Assembly: GCA_021464415.1 (NCBI GenBank)
Contig: CM038464.1
Location: forward strand, 58,703,328 to 58,767,327
DNA from: Lonicera japonica
Taxonomy: Eukaryota > Streptophyta > Magnoliopsida > Dipsacales > Caprifoliaceae
Reading direction: 5' to 3'
Length of the DNA stretch: 64,000 nucleotides
In this document: in pieces, positions 12,553 through 24,597 of the stretch
How the letters are laid out: every line of letters begins with the position of its first letter
Numbering within the stretch: position 1 is the first letter of the stretch
Made by a program: the position numbers and the translations under genes
Notes under the pieces: generated by a model
What the model was told of the DNA's origin: nothing
What the model saw: the letters and a program-made list of their open reading frames with translations, nothing else
Database searches by the model: none

Positions 12553-12776
12553 TGTCGAAGGTGTAATTTGGTTATAAAAAGGAATATATCAATCTTCTCT
12601 GTCTCTCTTTCTTCTCTCTAAGTAATTATTCTCCTTCTTCTCTATACTTTCTCTCTATCTTCTCTATAGTCTTCATACTTTATAATTCACTAATTCATAA
12701 AAATCAAGTTACAGCTGCTTCCTTACAATTAGTATCAGAGGAGCTATCCTTCTAATCACTTATACTGTAAACGAAA

Positions 12777-13166
12777 ATGGCAGGTGGTGCTGTGAATCAA
12801 TTGAAAGAGCAAGTGGAAGCAAATCAAGCAACCTTGGAGGTAACGGTTAAGAGCATAGAGGTCAGGAATGAAGAATTGGGAAATAGGCAAGATGAACTGG
12901 AAATGAAGATGGGTTTAGTACATACTTCACTCAATGAGCTTTTATTTACGTTCAACAAACAATTTGACTTGCTCAGGCATCAATTGGAGCCTAGAGGAGG
13001 AAGAACACAAAGTGAATCACCACCAACAGACCCTAGCCAGAAGGGCATATTGGAAACTCCTATTAAGACCATGGCTAGAGGGTATACAAACTTAACAACT
13101 GAAAAGGGCACTAGGATACGGTCGTGTGGACGCAGCTGGCCCGCATCAAACCGATCAAGTGACTAG
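12777..13166 (+). pseudogene. Gypsy gag, N-terminal fragment (129 codons)
   Basis: The reading frame starts at the first ATG after the primer-binding site (MAGGAVNQLKEQVEANQATL). It has a coiled-coil-like, Glu/Lys-rich first half (residues about 5-60), then FDLLRHQLEPRGG and SPPTDPSQKGILETP, a layout typical of plant Ty3/gypsy Gag N-termini. The core capsid-like domain and zinc knuckle are missing: from about residue 100 the sequence departs from Gag and ends at a stop. Gag would form the particle that packages element RNA; this fragment could not. Confidence 0.6.
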
Positions 13167-13170
13167 CCGA

Positions 13171-14820
13171 CAATCGAATTCAATTTTTGCAAAGTTAGGC
13201 ACCCAATTTCATTTCGGCGGAACTTAGGTGCTTAGGAGGCAATTGTGGGAGCATAATTTTGGAACACCAACACACACTCAGGGAAGACGTACTGTCGGAT
13301 TGGTTATAAAAGCCACCAGAAGAATCTACTCTCACCAACAAAAATCTCATTCTCATTCTCACCAACAAAAACTTGAACCAAATATTATAATTCTTCTAAA
13401 ATGGAAGCATTCCAAGAATAATTTAAAAACTTGAACCAAACGAGTCATAAAGGGTAAATTAGGTCATTATTCTAACATCATAGGTGTCCTCAACCCTATT
13501 TACATTAGCAAAAGTAGTTATTTCCCATTATATATCTTCCAACTTAGCTACCTTGCCTTTGTTATCCGACCATCATGATTGATTGGTAATCCTCTAGTCG
13601 GATGGAAATGAGAGCCCTCACAACCCCATGGGCTTTAGTTGTGGACTAATGGGCCATATCTAAAATTTACCTCCCACACAAATATATTCACTTATTATAC
13701 ATTTAAAATTTTCATTGTCGATACTCTAAAATAATTTGTTCAAATTGCGAGTTCACTAATATATAAAATCATAGTTACCCGACCTCGTCGATCCGGATAC
13801 CAATTCAACATGTTAATTATAGGTCCAACCCGTAATTTTTTTGTTAGATAGGTGAAACTTTTCATTAAATTTTTAAAAAAATTGTGAGTACTCCTAGATT
13901 TTATATTTACACCCTCTACAACAATATAAGAAAAAAAAAATTAATCACAATATAGAAAAAATTAATATGCATTTTTATTGTTTTAAAATTAAAATTTATA
14001 TAAAAAAAATATTGTACAGTTTATCAAGTAAATTTTACTATTAATGTAGCAAGTAACAACATGTATCATCACTCCAAATAATCTCAACCTAATACTTCAG
14101 CCATATTATATTTTTTAGTGCGAGGCGTACTCAAATTAATAATGCTTAAAAAGAAGAACTTCGATCAAGAAGTATAGTATCTATATAATGTTCTAAATTA
14201 AATATATAGAGAAACCGAAAAGATATTGTAACGTGATGTTCGGGTCAATTTTCGAGTAATTAAACGTACTTCATTACGAAACCCCCGGTACATTTGTGTA
14301 TATATAATAACTTAAGCTTGTAGTGGAGTTGTGTAATTGCTTAATCCGATAATGGAAAGGTGATGTATTTGATTCTTCTTGGTAGCAAGAATTATAAATA
14401 GGGCCCTCGTTCACTTTGTCAACCCGCCGGGCCAGCCCAGGTTTAGTAAACATGCTTATCTTGTATCCGGGAATTTACTATGGGAAATATATTAAAAAAA
14501 AAAAAAAAAAGGTTTAATAGTAAACCTAACTCTAAGTTTTAGATTCGGGTCTAAAGTAAAATATTATAAAAAGAAATATATATATATATATATATGTTTG
14601 GGTTTGAAAAACCCAAACCCACTGGAAGCTAGTTAGCAAGATAAGTTTAGGGAAAAGAGACTTGGAAACTAAATTGGAAAAGCTCATACCCAAAACAAAC
14701 ACAATCAATAAAAGAAAAATTAAAGGTACGTGAATCTAACGATGCTTCCTAGCAGGTCACAAATGATTATCCTTTGCCTACTCTGAAGTTGAGCCCAACC
14801 TCTTAGCACTCCAAGCCGAC
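13171..14820. other. Intergenic DNA without recognised genes
   Basis: AT-rich sequence with an A-run (about 14495-14511) and an AT microsatellite (14577-14596). 13220-13430 contains a repeated CTCACCAACAAAAA word (near 13332 and 13358) that may be the end of another LTR element. Confidence 0.4.
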
Positions 14821-15033
14821 TTAGCAGCTTGAATAGCCATTAATTTGAATCCTAGTCATTTTACGCTCCTCAATGACCCTTCTTTTATGAGCTTTCTTAA
14901 CCACCGTAGTAAAACCGTCATCAGCTGAAGAAGTATCTAATAAAAATGGAACTTGTATATATAGGAGATGCAGTGTCTGTGGGAGGTATCTGGAAGACGA
15001 GATCGTAGCATCAAGACTCACAGATTCAGCCAC
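14821..15033 (-). pseudogene. Possible LINE ORF1 tail fragment
   Basis: The 70-codon frame contains DGFTTVVKKAHKRR, resembling the FTTVV-basic segment near the C-terminus of plant LINE ORF1 proteins. No zinc knuckle or RNA-binding domain is present and the match is short, so this is tentative. Confidence 0.25.
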
Positions 15034-18000
15034 AAACTCAGAGTCATTACCATCCTCCGCATCTTGCTCGTATTAGTCCACTAAATGATAATCATTAAAG
15101 GCCTTAGAGGACTCAATATATGCATGCAAAGATGAATCACAACTATAATTTCTTGTAAGCGTGGGACTACCCTGAATAACTTGAACATACGATGATCTAG
15201 GAACCGAAGACACTGTGATCGGGAGAGAACATTATATTGAGCATAATGAACCTACAAAACATCACCCGAATCTATTATATATTAAGGCTGAAGCACCTGC
15301 CAAAACCAAGTAAAAAACAATACCCAAAATTGGTAAGATACCCAGGGTATCGACACCCAAAACCATATCAAAAATTAACGGTGTAATTAACCAGCATTGT
15401 ATTTATAACTAAACTTGAAATTACTCATGATGGGTTTGAGAGGTCGGAGAAATATATAGTGGTCGAGGCTTAAAAAGAGGTTTAATACCAAATAGATTGG
15501 TTAATAGTCAAATTCTAAAATGGAAATTTGTTAAATTAAATTATTTATTTGTCGAGTAAGTAAGAATGCAGGCATAAATTAGTGGATGAGTTAGTCTATA
15601 TGAAATGAAGCCTGTGATTACACTGTTGCGTACTTAAAACAACCAAACAAGTAGCATGAAAGATAGTGTAATGAATTGTCAATATTTTTTTTTTAGAAAG
15701 AATTATATTGTCAATAATTTATTAGCACAAGATATCGCTAGCTGGTCTAAGGAATTAGGGAGGGAGGGAGGGATTAATGAACCTTAAATCCTCTAATTTT
15801 TCTATGAAACTCCAAATTGGTTCGGAGTACGTAGTCTTACGGTTCCACAAGTATACAAATATATAAAATTATATTTTTCCAGTCAGATGGGCACAAAATT
15901 TTCTTAAACCTTAGCATGACATATAATTAATTTCAAAAAATCATACCCATCCCCTTTACGATACAATAACACTAAATTCGATCAATACGTTGAATTAAAA
16001 AGTGATCGATTACTTATTTTATATATATATAAGCACACAGGAAATTTAAATTGGATATTCAAGTCAGATCTGGTTAATTAAAACAAACAAGATCAACTTA
16101 TGATTAATTGCAAAGTTCTATCATACCACAAAAGTTGAAATTCATATCCAAAGTGGTTTTCGAAAGTGATCGATTACCAAGAGCATTCAAGAGATAATAT
16201 TCTTCGCCGTTACATATGTACATATATACTGCATGTGTTTTCTGGATACATGCAATACGTGATAAATTTAAACAAGATAGAACGATTTCAGAGGTACTAG
16301 ACACTAGTTAGATTAAATCCGTATCTTTTATTATGCACACGGATATATAAATATTATATTATATGTATAAAACACCGTGTTTGACCAAATTCATTTTTTT
16401 TGTAAAAATGTATAAGAATCCAATTGTTAAAAATATACATGTTATGGTGTGCATTAATTTTACGCCATTAATTGGATAAGTTTTATACATATATCAAGAT
16501 ATCAAATCAAAGATAAAACACTCACACCAATAATATATAAATACAATAAACTCTTACACACTAATAATTTTGTTTATAATTTAAATGCCATAACTTTAAA
16601 TAAATAATTCAAATTTTAATAAAATTTATATATATTTAAAATCTACTATCAATTGAACAAGATCCATTGTGACTATATAATTATGTAAAAAGATTAAGAA
16701 AAATTATTGAGTAACATTTAATGACGTATTTTATGTGTTTATACATTATTGATCAGCTCAATTTGTGTGTTCACGACACATCAACCCAATTTTTTGGACC
16801 GTTTAATTTTTAAATCATAGTGATCGACGCAACTAGATTATTTTCACATTTGGCATTGAGTTTAATTTGTGAAAAAAAATATGATTAAAAGTGTATAAAA
16901 AAAATTGAAATAAGATGGTCCAATCAAATTTATTTTTTATTTTTCTTATATAAAAACTGAACATATATTTCAGTTGTTTAGTATAAAATTATGAATAAAT
17001 TTTGATTTAGATCAGTTACACATCATTTTCTTTTATCCTATTGCAACATATATATGAAAGCTTTGATATAAACCGATCGATGCAGATCGGTTTATTATCT
17101 ACAATTTTTGTCAGCTGATTTTTTTCCTCATGTTTTAACAAAATTTATTATTAAAAAGTTGGTCCATATATGAATAATTGAAAGACCCATCCTATCTACT
17201 TAATCTGGTTAAATAAATAAATAAATAAAAAATGAAGAAGAAAAAAGAAAATAGTTCAAAAAGAGAAATGTTTAATCCGGCGCGTGGTTGCTCAGGGGTG
17301 ACAATCGATCCTACAGTACGGATTTTTTTGGTTTGCCTATGTACGGAAGATTCGATATCACCTGCACAAGTAAGACACATGCATCTAATTAAATAAGGAT
17401 ATTCTCTATTAAAATAATAAATCAATGTAAGGTTTTATATTAACTTATAATAGTGTTAATATTTTTAGATTTAAATCATTTTTAAACTCAAATTAGAATA
17501 TCTAATGAACTAGATTTGAATCAATTATTTTTAATTTTGGTTGTTCAAAATGTTAAATTAGGTAAAACAATTGGCTCAAAATAGATTGATTAGTATTTGT
17601 CGATTTAAATTAGTTACACGTTATTTTTTTTCATTATATTATTAGATTTTATTTATTTTACAGAGCCAGACAGCCCTAGTGTATATATATATATATATAT
17701 TTAAACATCATTACATGCATTATAAAGTGTCGATGCAGGTTTAGGTGAAATTGTACAAGCAAGATGGGCATGTTCTAGTTTTTGAATTCAAAACTTGTAT
17801 CGGGTGAGATGGAGTATATTTTTAGATGGATGGCGTTTGGTTATTCCCATTGTCAAACCTAGGTAGCAATCCTCACATTTTTCATGTGATTATATAGTTT
17901 GTTCAATTATTAAAACAATTTCGTTTTATCCTACCATTTGACACGGGTATACCTAGTATATATATGCATAACCATTGAGCTAAGAATATATTATATTTTT

Positions 18001-18359
18001 TCCATTTTAAATTATGTTTAAAAGTATATAAAAATAACGCATGCAGATGTATGGCGTGTACATTCATTTCTACTATTTGAAAATGTGAATTGTAAGACAT
18101 GTATATCTGGTTTAATTTAATATAAACTACTTATATATTAACCACTAACTACGTCCTAGGGTTCAAATTTATCATTAAAATTTTGATCATATTTTTTTTC
18201 TAACAATTTTATACCATTGTGGGTATTTACTATAAAACAAGATGTATTGTAACTATAACATTATTTGCGGAGAAAATCAATAAGAATAAATAAAAATTAT
18301 ATTATAATAGCACCTTAAGCACATTTTGGTTTTCACTAATCCAAACGTACACTAGCACA
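15034..18359. other. AT-rich intergenic DNA without recognised genes
   Basis: I found no exon-like frames here. There are AT microsatellites (near 16022 and 17683-17701) and simple T-runs only. Confidence 0.4.
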
Positions 18360-18570
18360 TCAATTATCTTTGAACACATTTGTCCATATTATGCGAGTGT
18401 TCGATACCTTCACGTCAGGCTTTTCAAAATAATATTGCTTTTAGTTTATTTTCCGGGCTAAGTAAATTGCGGGAATTGTTATTGCAAAACGAAAACTAAT
18501 TAGTTGATACTTACGGACACGTACACTCTATGAATATACATATACATGAAGAAATATCATATAAATTCAC
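18360..18570 (+). repeat. Diverged older copy of the host segment A region
   Basis: Words in the same order as 19935-20380 recur here: ACACATTTGTCCATATT with GCGAGTGTTCGATACC, then TTATTGCAAAACGAA, GGACACGTACACTCTATG and ATATACATATACAT followed by GAAATATCATATA. Compare CATTTGTCCATGTTC with ACGAGTGTCCGACACC, TTATTGCAAAACAAATC, GGACGCACCCTATACATAT and GAAATATATTATACAT further on. Similarity is partial, suggesting an old local duplication. Confidence 0.45.
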
Positions 18571-20196
18571 CAAATACTTAATTTAGTTGAGTAAATCATC
18601 TAAGTAATGTATAATTTTAAAACAGAAAATATAATTTTTTTTTAAAATAATTAATATTGTATTTTAACAAAGTGATAATTGATTTAAATAATATCAATAG
18701 CCAAAGTAAAAATGTAGTGCAAGAATAGAGATAGCCTGAAATGTTTACTTACTAATGCAATAGTTCTATTTTGGCATTAATTGGCAGTGCAAAAGGGCGC
18801 GTGTGGTCGGTGAGAAGGAATAATACTACAGTACGTACGGAAACTGCAATAGTAAGGACACATATTTATACACCCGTAACGATCTAAAATATTTGATATA
18901 CGAAAGATTCTTAATATATACATAAGTATAATAATCTTAACTTATAACTTGAGTGAGTTATTTTGAAAGAGAATTTAGATTATTATATATAGTATTAAAA
19001 TGGATACAAGATTATTACCACGTGAAATGCGGATATATATTATGGTTAGATGCGGCTAATATATAAGAGCCGAGATTGTTTGTGTGTAACCCCGTCAAGG
19101 GGAGAACTCGGGTGGTTACATATTTTGACCTTTATGCAATTACAACATCGGCTAGCTATTTTGTGGGTTGGTTACTGTATGTACAATTGTGAATCCGATC
19201 AGGGGTAATTAATTTAAAGAAAACCGTTTGAAAAATTATGTAGCGTAGTTTTAAGTACGATACTTGATTCTTGATACTTACGCTATATAAAAATATTTTT
19301 TTTAACCGAAAACTTGAAATGATTTTATAGCCATTGAAATCCCTTTCGGTTATAAAAACCAACTCATTGCTAAAAGTTATGAAGTATTGATATGGGCACG
19401 AGTACGAGACACGAGAAAAACACGATACAAGACAGGCGAGAAGGAGATTTTAAAAAACATAGGAGACGGATCGATATGGCATTTAAATAAAAATAATATA
19501 TTAATATTAAACAATAGAAAAAAAAATAGTTCACTTAAAACTGAATTAATGTACTTAACAAAATCATATAAATTTTGATAGTTCACAAAAAAAAGGTCAC
19601 CCTATTAACATAAAACTAGTGAAGCAAAAAAAGAGTGGAACTATAATAAAACTAAACAAATTAAAGAAAGTTCACAGTACGTCCTCATTCATATATTGAC
19701 CATCTAGTAATAAATTTTAATTTTGAACTTTCAAATTTTAGAAGTATGTCCCGTCGTGTTTACCGAGCGTATTTTGTGTGTCATAATAAAGTCATATGAG
19801 ACACTTCTAGCAAGTGTGGGAGGAGGTGTAAGGGGGCTTTATTTATTTGTATGATTAAAGAAAAGACTTAGACATCTCTTAACTTTTATTTTTTATTTTT
19901 AAAAAAAAAATTGCCGGACACACAGTTATATCCCTAAAAACATTTGTCCATGTTCTACGAGTGTCCGACACCATCACGTTTACTTATAAAATACCCGTGC
20001 TTCCTAAATTCAAAGGAGCTTTACTTTGCAAAATAATGCTTTTAACTTCTTTTTTTTTGGGGTAAGTAAATTAGAGGTATTTTTGATTTCGGTGGAGATA
20101 AAAATTAAGAGACCTAAATTCAAACCGAATTTGAAAGTCCGGTTCGGTTTTACAATGTTACTTTTCAAATTCAAATAAAAAATATTCGGTTTTAGC
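18571..20196. other. AT-rich intergenic DNA without recognised genes
   Basis: No coding signal. 20085-20190 has GGTTCGGTTT-type words like those near 11160. 19935-20075 is part of the diverged local duplication with 18360-18470. Confidence 0.4.
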
Positions 20197-20383
20197 TTCA
20201 TTTCTTTATTTTAATTTATATATTTTTTTTCAATTTAATTTTTTACGGGTCAATTCAACTCAGCTCGGTAGGGGTTGGACCGTTTGAATTTTTATTGCAA
20301 AACAAATCAAACTTAGTTCACACTTTCGGACGCACCCTATACATATACATAGAAATGGAGAAATATATTATACATATATATAT
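20197..20383 (+). repeat. Host segment A, left part (interrupted by MULE E1)
   Basis: Begins TTCATTTCTTTATTTTAATT and is nearly identical to 35865-36040. It ends at an AT run where MULE E1 is inserted and resumes at 29676. Together the two parts form one copy of a 324-bp segment whose uninterrupted twin follows MULE E2. Confidence 0.85.
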
Positions 20384-20394
20384 GGGAAATTCTA

Positions 20395-20590
20395 CTTACA
20401 CCACAAATTTAACTTAAATCCACCCAAAGGTAAAAAAGTACAAAAACAAGCTAAATTACACCACATTTTTCTTGTGGTAAAATTAAGATAAAATTAAAGA
20501 AAATGTGTGGTATTTTAAGTAAAAGTATAATATTTAAATTGTGGTAAAATTAAGAATTATTTGTGGTGGTAAGAACATATAATGTAAAGA
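20395..20590. promoter_or_regulatory. E1 subterminal TGTGGTR/ACCACA repeats, 5' end
   Basis: Several ACCACA/TGTGGTA words in both orientations follow the terminal repeat (near 20399, 20461, 20473, 20506, 20535 and 20560). The 3' end has a matching set (29515-29665). Clustered subterminal words are typical transposase-binding sites in TIR elements; here that role is inferred. Confidence 0.4.
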
Positions 20591-20774
20591 AAAAAAAAAC
20601 CAAATCAAACTCTACTACGACACTCTTCCCGCGTAAATAGTTGGCTTGAAGCCTTTTTTCACGGAATCAACAGATTTACAATGTAAGTGAATGCTCATTG
20701 ATAAGTATTGGTTGTTTATTATCATATATATCTACATTGGTAATGAAGTTTTTCATTTTTTTCTAAAAAGGGAA

Positions 20775-23700
20775 GAAGAAGATGAAAAACTTGAAGATTA
20801 TGTAAAGCATTCTAATATCTACATTGATAATGAAGCATTGTGTATTGAGGTATGTATATATATCCATCCTTTCCTTCCTTCAAAGCTTGTAAAAATGAGT
20901 TCCATTTTTGTAAAACGGAACACCGCTTTCGGTCATACAGAGCCGAAAAAAAAATACTTATTCAGCAACATGTTACTGATAATAAAATAATAAATCGGTA
21001 TTAACCTACCGATTAATATACAATTTACTCGGTAATTTTGTGACGATTTATAATAACATTATCGGCTATATATTGCCGAGTATTTATTTATAGTTTATTT
21101 TCTCTAAAATATTTTATTATATATTGCAGGGTTTATATTTTGTGTTAAAATCAGTAAATGATACCCAACAAACTAATACCGATGCTGTAGGTCCGATAGA
21201 ATTGGATCATGTTCCGATAGAAGTGGATCATGTTCTGATAGAAGTGGATCATATTTGTCGGACTGATCCTGGCGAGATTAGTCAAATTATTTCAGAAAAC
21301 TTCGCAAGCTATTTCTTGACAAACAAAGTAAGTACATGTTCACTACCATTTTATATTTTACTATAAGTTTTAGATAAGATGTTAAATTATTTATATCATT
21401 ATTATAGGTATTTGAGTCACGAATTGAGTTGTTCGATTGGTGTCAATGCATTGCCCGAAATCTAAACACAGTTATTGTCACATTGAAGTCAGAGAAAGAA
21501 ACTGTTGGTAGAAAAGGTAGATTGACATTAGGGTGTGAAATAGCAGGATTTTACAGAGATAATCGTAAAAGTCAAGATTAATCGGGAAATGAGAAAAAAA
21601 AAAGAATGAGGGACACTGCTACGAAAAAATGTGGATGCCCTTTTATGTTAAAGGGAGTTCCTCTCGGTGGTGATAGGTGGAAGGTGGAAGTCATATGTGG
21701 GGAACACAATCACATCATCCCAAATACTTTGATTGGTCATTCATTTGCAGGAAGGTTGAAGGGAGATGAGAAGCAAATAGTAAAGGATTTGTCTCTATGT
21801 GAAGTCAAGCCAAAGCAAATTTTGTCAACCCTTAAACAACGGGACCCAAATAACTTGGCTACAATGAAGACCATATACAACGTCAAGGCATATTTGAGGC
21901 TAAGGGATTTAGAAGGGAGAAGCATAGTGTAACAATTAATGAAAATGCTAGATGAAAAACATTATATTCATTATTGTCGCAGCGATCCTAACACAGATGA
22001 GATTACGGACATCTTTTGGGCACATCCAGATTCAATATTACTTGCAAGGTGTTTTCCCTCGGTGGTGATGGTTGATTGTACTTACAAAACCAATCGATAC
22101 CAATTACCTCTTCTTCAGATTGTTGGCAATACATCTACGTCGAAGGCCTTCTGCATTGCATTAGCATTGCTATATAAAGAGCGAGAAAACAACTATGAAT
22201 GGGCATATACACATTTGAAGAATTTGTTTGACCCCAATGCTCTCCCTAGTGTTTTCGTGAGCGATAGGGAACAAGCTTCCATGAATGCAATTGAGAAAGT
22301 TTTTTCGGATGCAAGTTTGTTGCTATGCACTTTTCATATATCGAAGAAAGTCGAACAACATTGTAAACCAATTTGTAATACAAAAGACGAGTGGACGAAT
22401 TTTATTCAAGGGTGGCACGATGTAATGCAAGCTGAGTCTGAAAAAGATTTCTTAGATATGTGGGAAGTATTTAAGAAAAACTGTCCACTTAAATTTGCAA
22501 AGTGCTTGAATTATTTAGCAACTACATGGCTCATTCACAAGGAGAGATTTGTGCTAGCTTGGACAAATAGGGTCAAGCATCGGGGTAACAGAACGACCAA
22601 TAGGGCTGAAGGTGCACATGCCAAGCTAAAGAGATGGATTGGGAGTTCGCAAAGGACATTCACAACCTTGTGGGAAGCATTGGACAATTTGATTAAAGTT
22701 GAAATCGACGAAGTAAAGGCAGATTTTTAACAAAGTATGATGAAGGTGCGACACTTTCACAAGTTTACGCAATTTAAAGAGCTAAGGTCTCACGTCTCTC
22801 ATTTTGCATTGACTAAAATAGTCGAGGAAATGGCAAAGATTCAATACATTGGAGTAGATGTTCACGTATGTGGCCATGTTGCTCGAACCGTCTATGGAAT
22901 TCCTTGTGCACATGAAATAATGCAATATGAATGAGAAGGACGACCAATTCCAATTTGTGCCATTGATAATCATTGGAAAAAGCTGTCTTTAGTACCGGAT
23001 GTTGAAGATATTGATTATGAGCCAGAGATGCAATTGTTCAAGAAAAAGTGGGCTGAGGCAACTCCTGATGAAAGGCACGTTATGTTGAAAAAGTTAAGGG
23101 AGATTGCTTGCCCATCAACAACTTTTCTTGTAGAACCGTCACCAATCATTTCCAAAGGGAGACCAAAGTCCAAAATGTCAGTGAAAGAGCGAAAACATGC
23201 GACATCTACAAAGAGAGATCCCTCAGGTTTTGAGTACGCAAATTTAAATACGAAATGTGGTACGATAAATAAGACAAAGAGCTTGCCGGTGAAAGAGACA
23301 AAACCAAAATTGTAACCTCAAACTAGAAGAAATGGCTCCCAGTTTGAGTATGCAATTTCGAAAAAGTCACATCCATTATTGTCATTCTTAGGCGAGAAAG
23401 AGACAATAGCATTGTTTCCGTTCCATCCAGTGAAGCAGACAAAACCAAAATTGCAACCTCAAACAGGGAAAAATATAGCCCAGTTTGAGTATGCAAATTT
23501 GAAAAGTTTTGGAGTAAATATAGCCATGAATGAAGTTACAAATAATTATATGTCATTATTACTTGAGTTTATTTGGCCGTTCCTAACAAAAGTAGAAGAT
23601 GTGAAGGACGACGGGAATTGCGGTTATCGTTGTGTGGGTTCGTTAATGGGCTACGACGAGGATAATGGTTGGAACAAAGTGCGTTATGCTTTGCATAAGG

Positions 23701-24149
23701 AAGTATTGATGCATCGAGGCCTTTATGAAAATATGTTTACTAAAAAAGTCGTTGAAGATGTTATCGGGATATTGAACTGTCACGATAGTCCTTGCCCACC
23801 TTCTAAATGGATGCAAATGCCAGAAATGGGTTACATCATAGCTTCAGCATACAAGGTTGTGTTAGTTTTGATATCAAAATTACAATGCCTAACATTCATG
23901 CCTCTTCATGACGCACCTAATCCTGAAATCCCACATAACCTCATAAGCATTGCATTTGTAAATGGTTGTCATTTTATGAAGTTGTTATTGGATAAAGATG
24001 CACCAATTCCACCCATTGCTTCATTTTGGCATAGATACCATACACACGAAGCAACTTCTTGGTCGGAAAATTACGATTCTAAAATTGATGAGTTTTTTAA
24101 ATTGGTGCCTGCATATGTCGCAGTTCTTGACTTTCATGATATCTTATGA
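20775..24149 (+). pseudogene. FAR1/MULE-type transposase fused to an OTU cysteine protease domain
   Basis: Exon 1 ends at GAG/GTATGT near 20850, exon 2 is 21130-21327 (GLYFVLKSVNDTQ...), and exon 3 starts at 21408; introns have GT-AG borders. Exon 3 stays in one frame to 24149: a FAR1-like zinc-binding region (KKCGCPFMLKGV...CGEHNH), a MULE DDE domain, a SWIM-like motif (CGHVARTVYGIPCAHEI), two to three KQTKPKLQPQT..FEYA linker repeats, and an OTU domain. In the 263-codon stretch starting at 21939 the acidic residues are D46 (VDCTYKT), D109 (SDREQ) and E224 (NRAEG), with the C-x2-H motif at C130/H133. The OTU nucleophile is C81 in DGNCGYRC (numbered from 23379), with a candidate His in CHFMKL. 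In-frame stops occur near 21579 and at 21930, 22728, 22932 and 23313. The enzyme would cut and paste the element in the nucleus; the OTU part would cleave ubiquitin-like conjugates. The first exon boundary is uncertain. Confidence 0.85.
20929..21079. repeat. Palindrome array 1 (TCGG-N10-CCGA), five units, in transposase intron
   Basis: Units start at 20929, 20962, 20995, 21029 and 21062, a 33-34-bp beat. Three are perfect TCGG-N10-CCGA. 20962 is TCAG-N10-CTGA, symmetric on both arms. 21029 is TCGG-N10-ACGA. The ten spacer bases differ from unit to unit. The array lies between transposase exons 1 and 2. Confidence 0.9.
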
Positions 24150-24597
24150 AGTGTAAGGTAGGTAGGCCAAGTTATTTTTTTTACACTGTATAGTATATGA
24201 TAACAATGTATTCATCAGTGAAGTAAATCTTGATGTTTTTGTTTTTTTGGGTGTGTAGACATGGCTTTCATGCCATTGAAAATTTCTTTGTAACATTGTA
24301 TAGTTAAGAATGACTTTTAATGAAAATGAAAATATTAATGGGTTCTTGTATGTTAGTTAATACTATATAAATGGGTTCTTGTTTTATGGGTACATTGTTA
24401 ACAATTTACTTATGAAATTAAGGAATATGCATTCCCATGAAAACATAAGCCAATACTATAAATTTATGGGTTCATTATTAAGAATGACTTTTAATGAAAA
24501 TAAAAATATTAATAGGTAATACATAAGAATTTACTTATGAAATTAAGGAACATGTATTCCCATGAAAACATAAGTCAATGCTATAAATTTATTGTAC
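24150..24597. other. E1 spacer downstream of the transposase-OTU gene
   Basis: AT-rich sequence holding a duplicated block: an ATGGGTTCTTGT word (24337 and 24369) and a TTACTTATGAAATTAAGGAA word with CCCATGAAAACATAAG (about 24408 and 24531). It would contain the 3' end of the transposase transcript. No ORF. Confidence 0.5.

Larger units (their letters stand above)
12290..13170 (+). mobile_element. Ty3/gypsy retrotransposon remnant: LTR plus start of gag
   Basis: LTR-like DNA ends in CTTCCTTACA near 12726. It is followed by AGTATCAGAGGAGC, a degraded form of the TGGTATCAGAGC primer-binding site for initiator Met-tRNA. A gag reading frame begins 40 bp later. The LTR carries a TATA box at 12541. 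The element breaks off after about 130 gag codons; no protease, RT or integrase follows. The left LTR border is uncertain. Confidence 0.6.
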
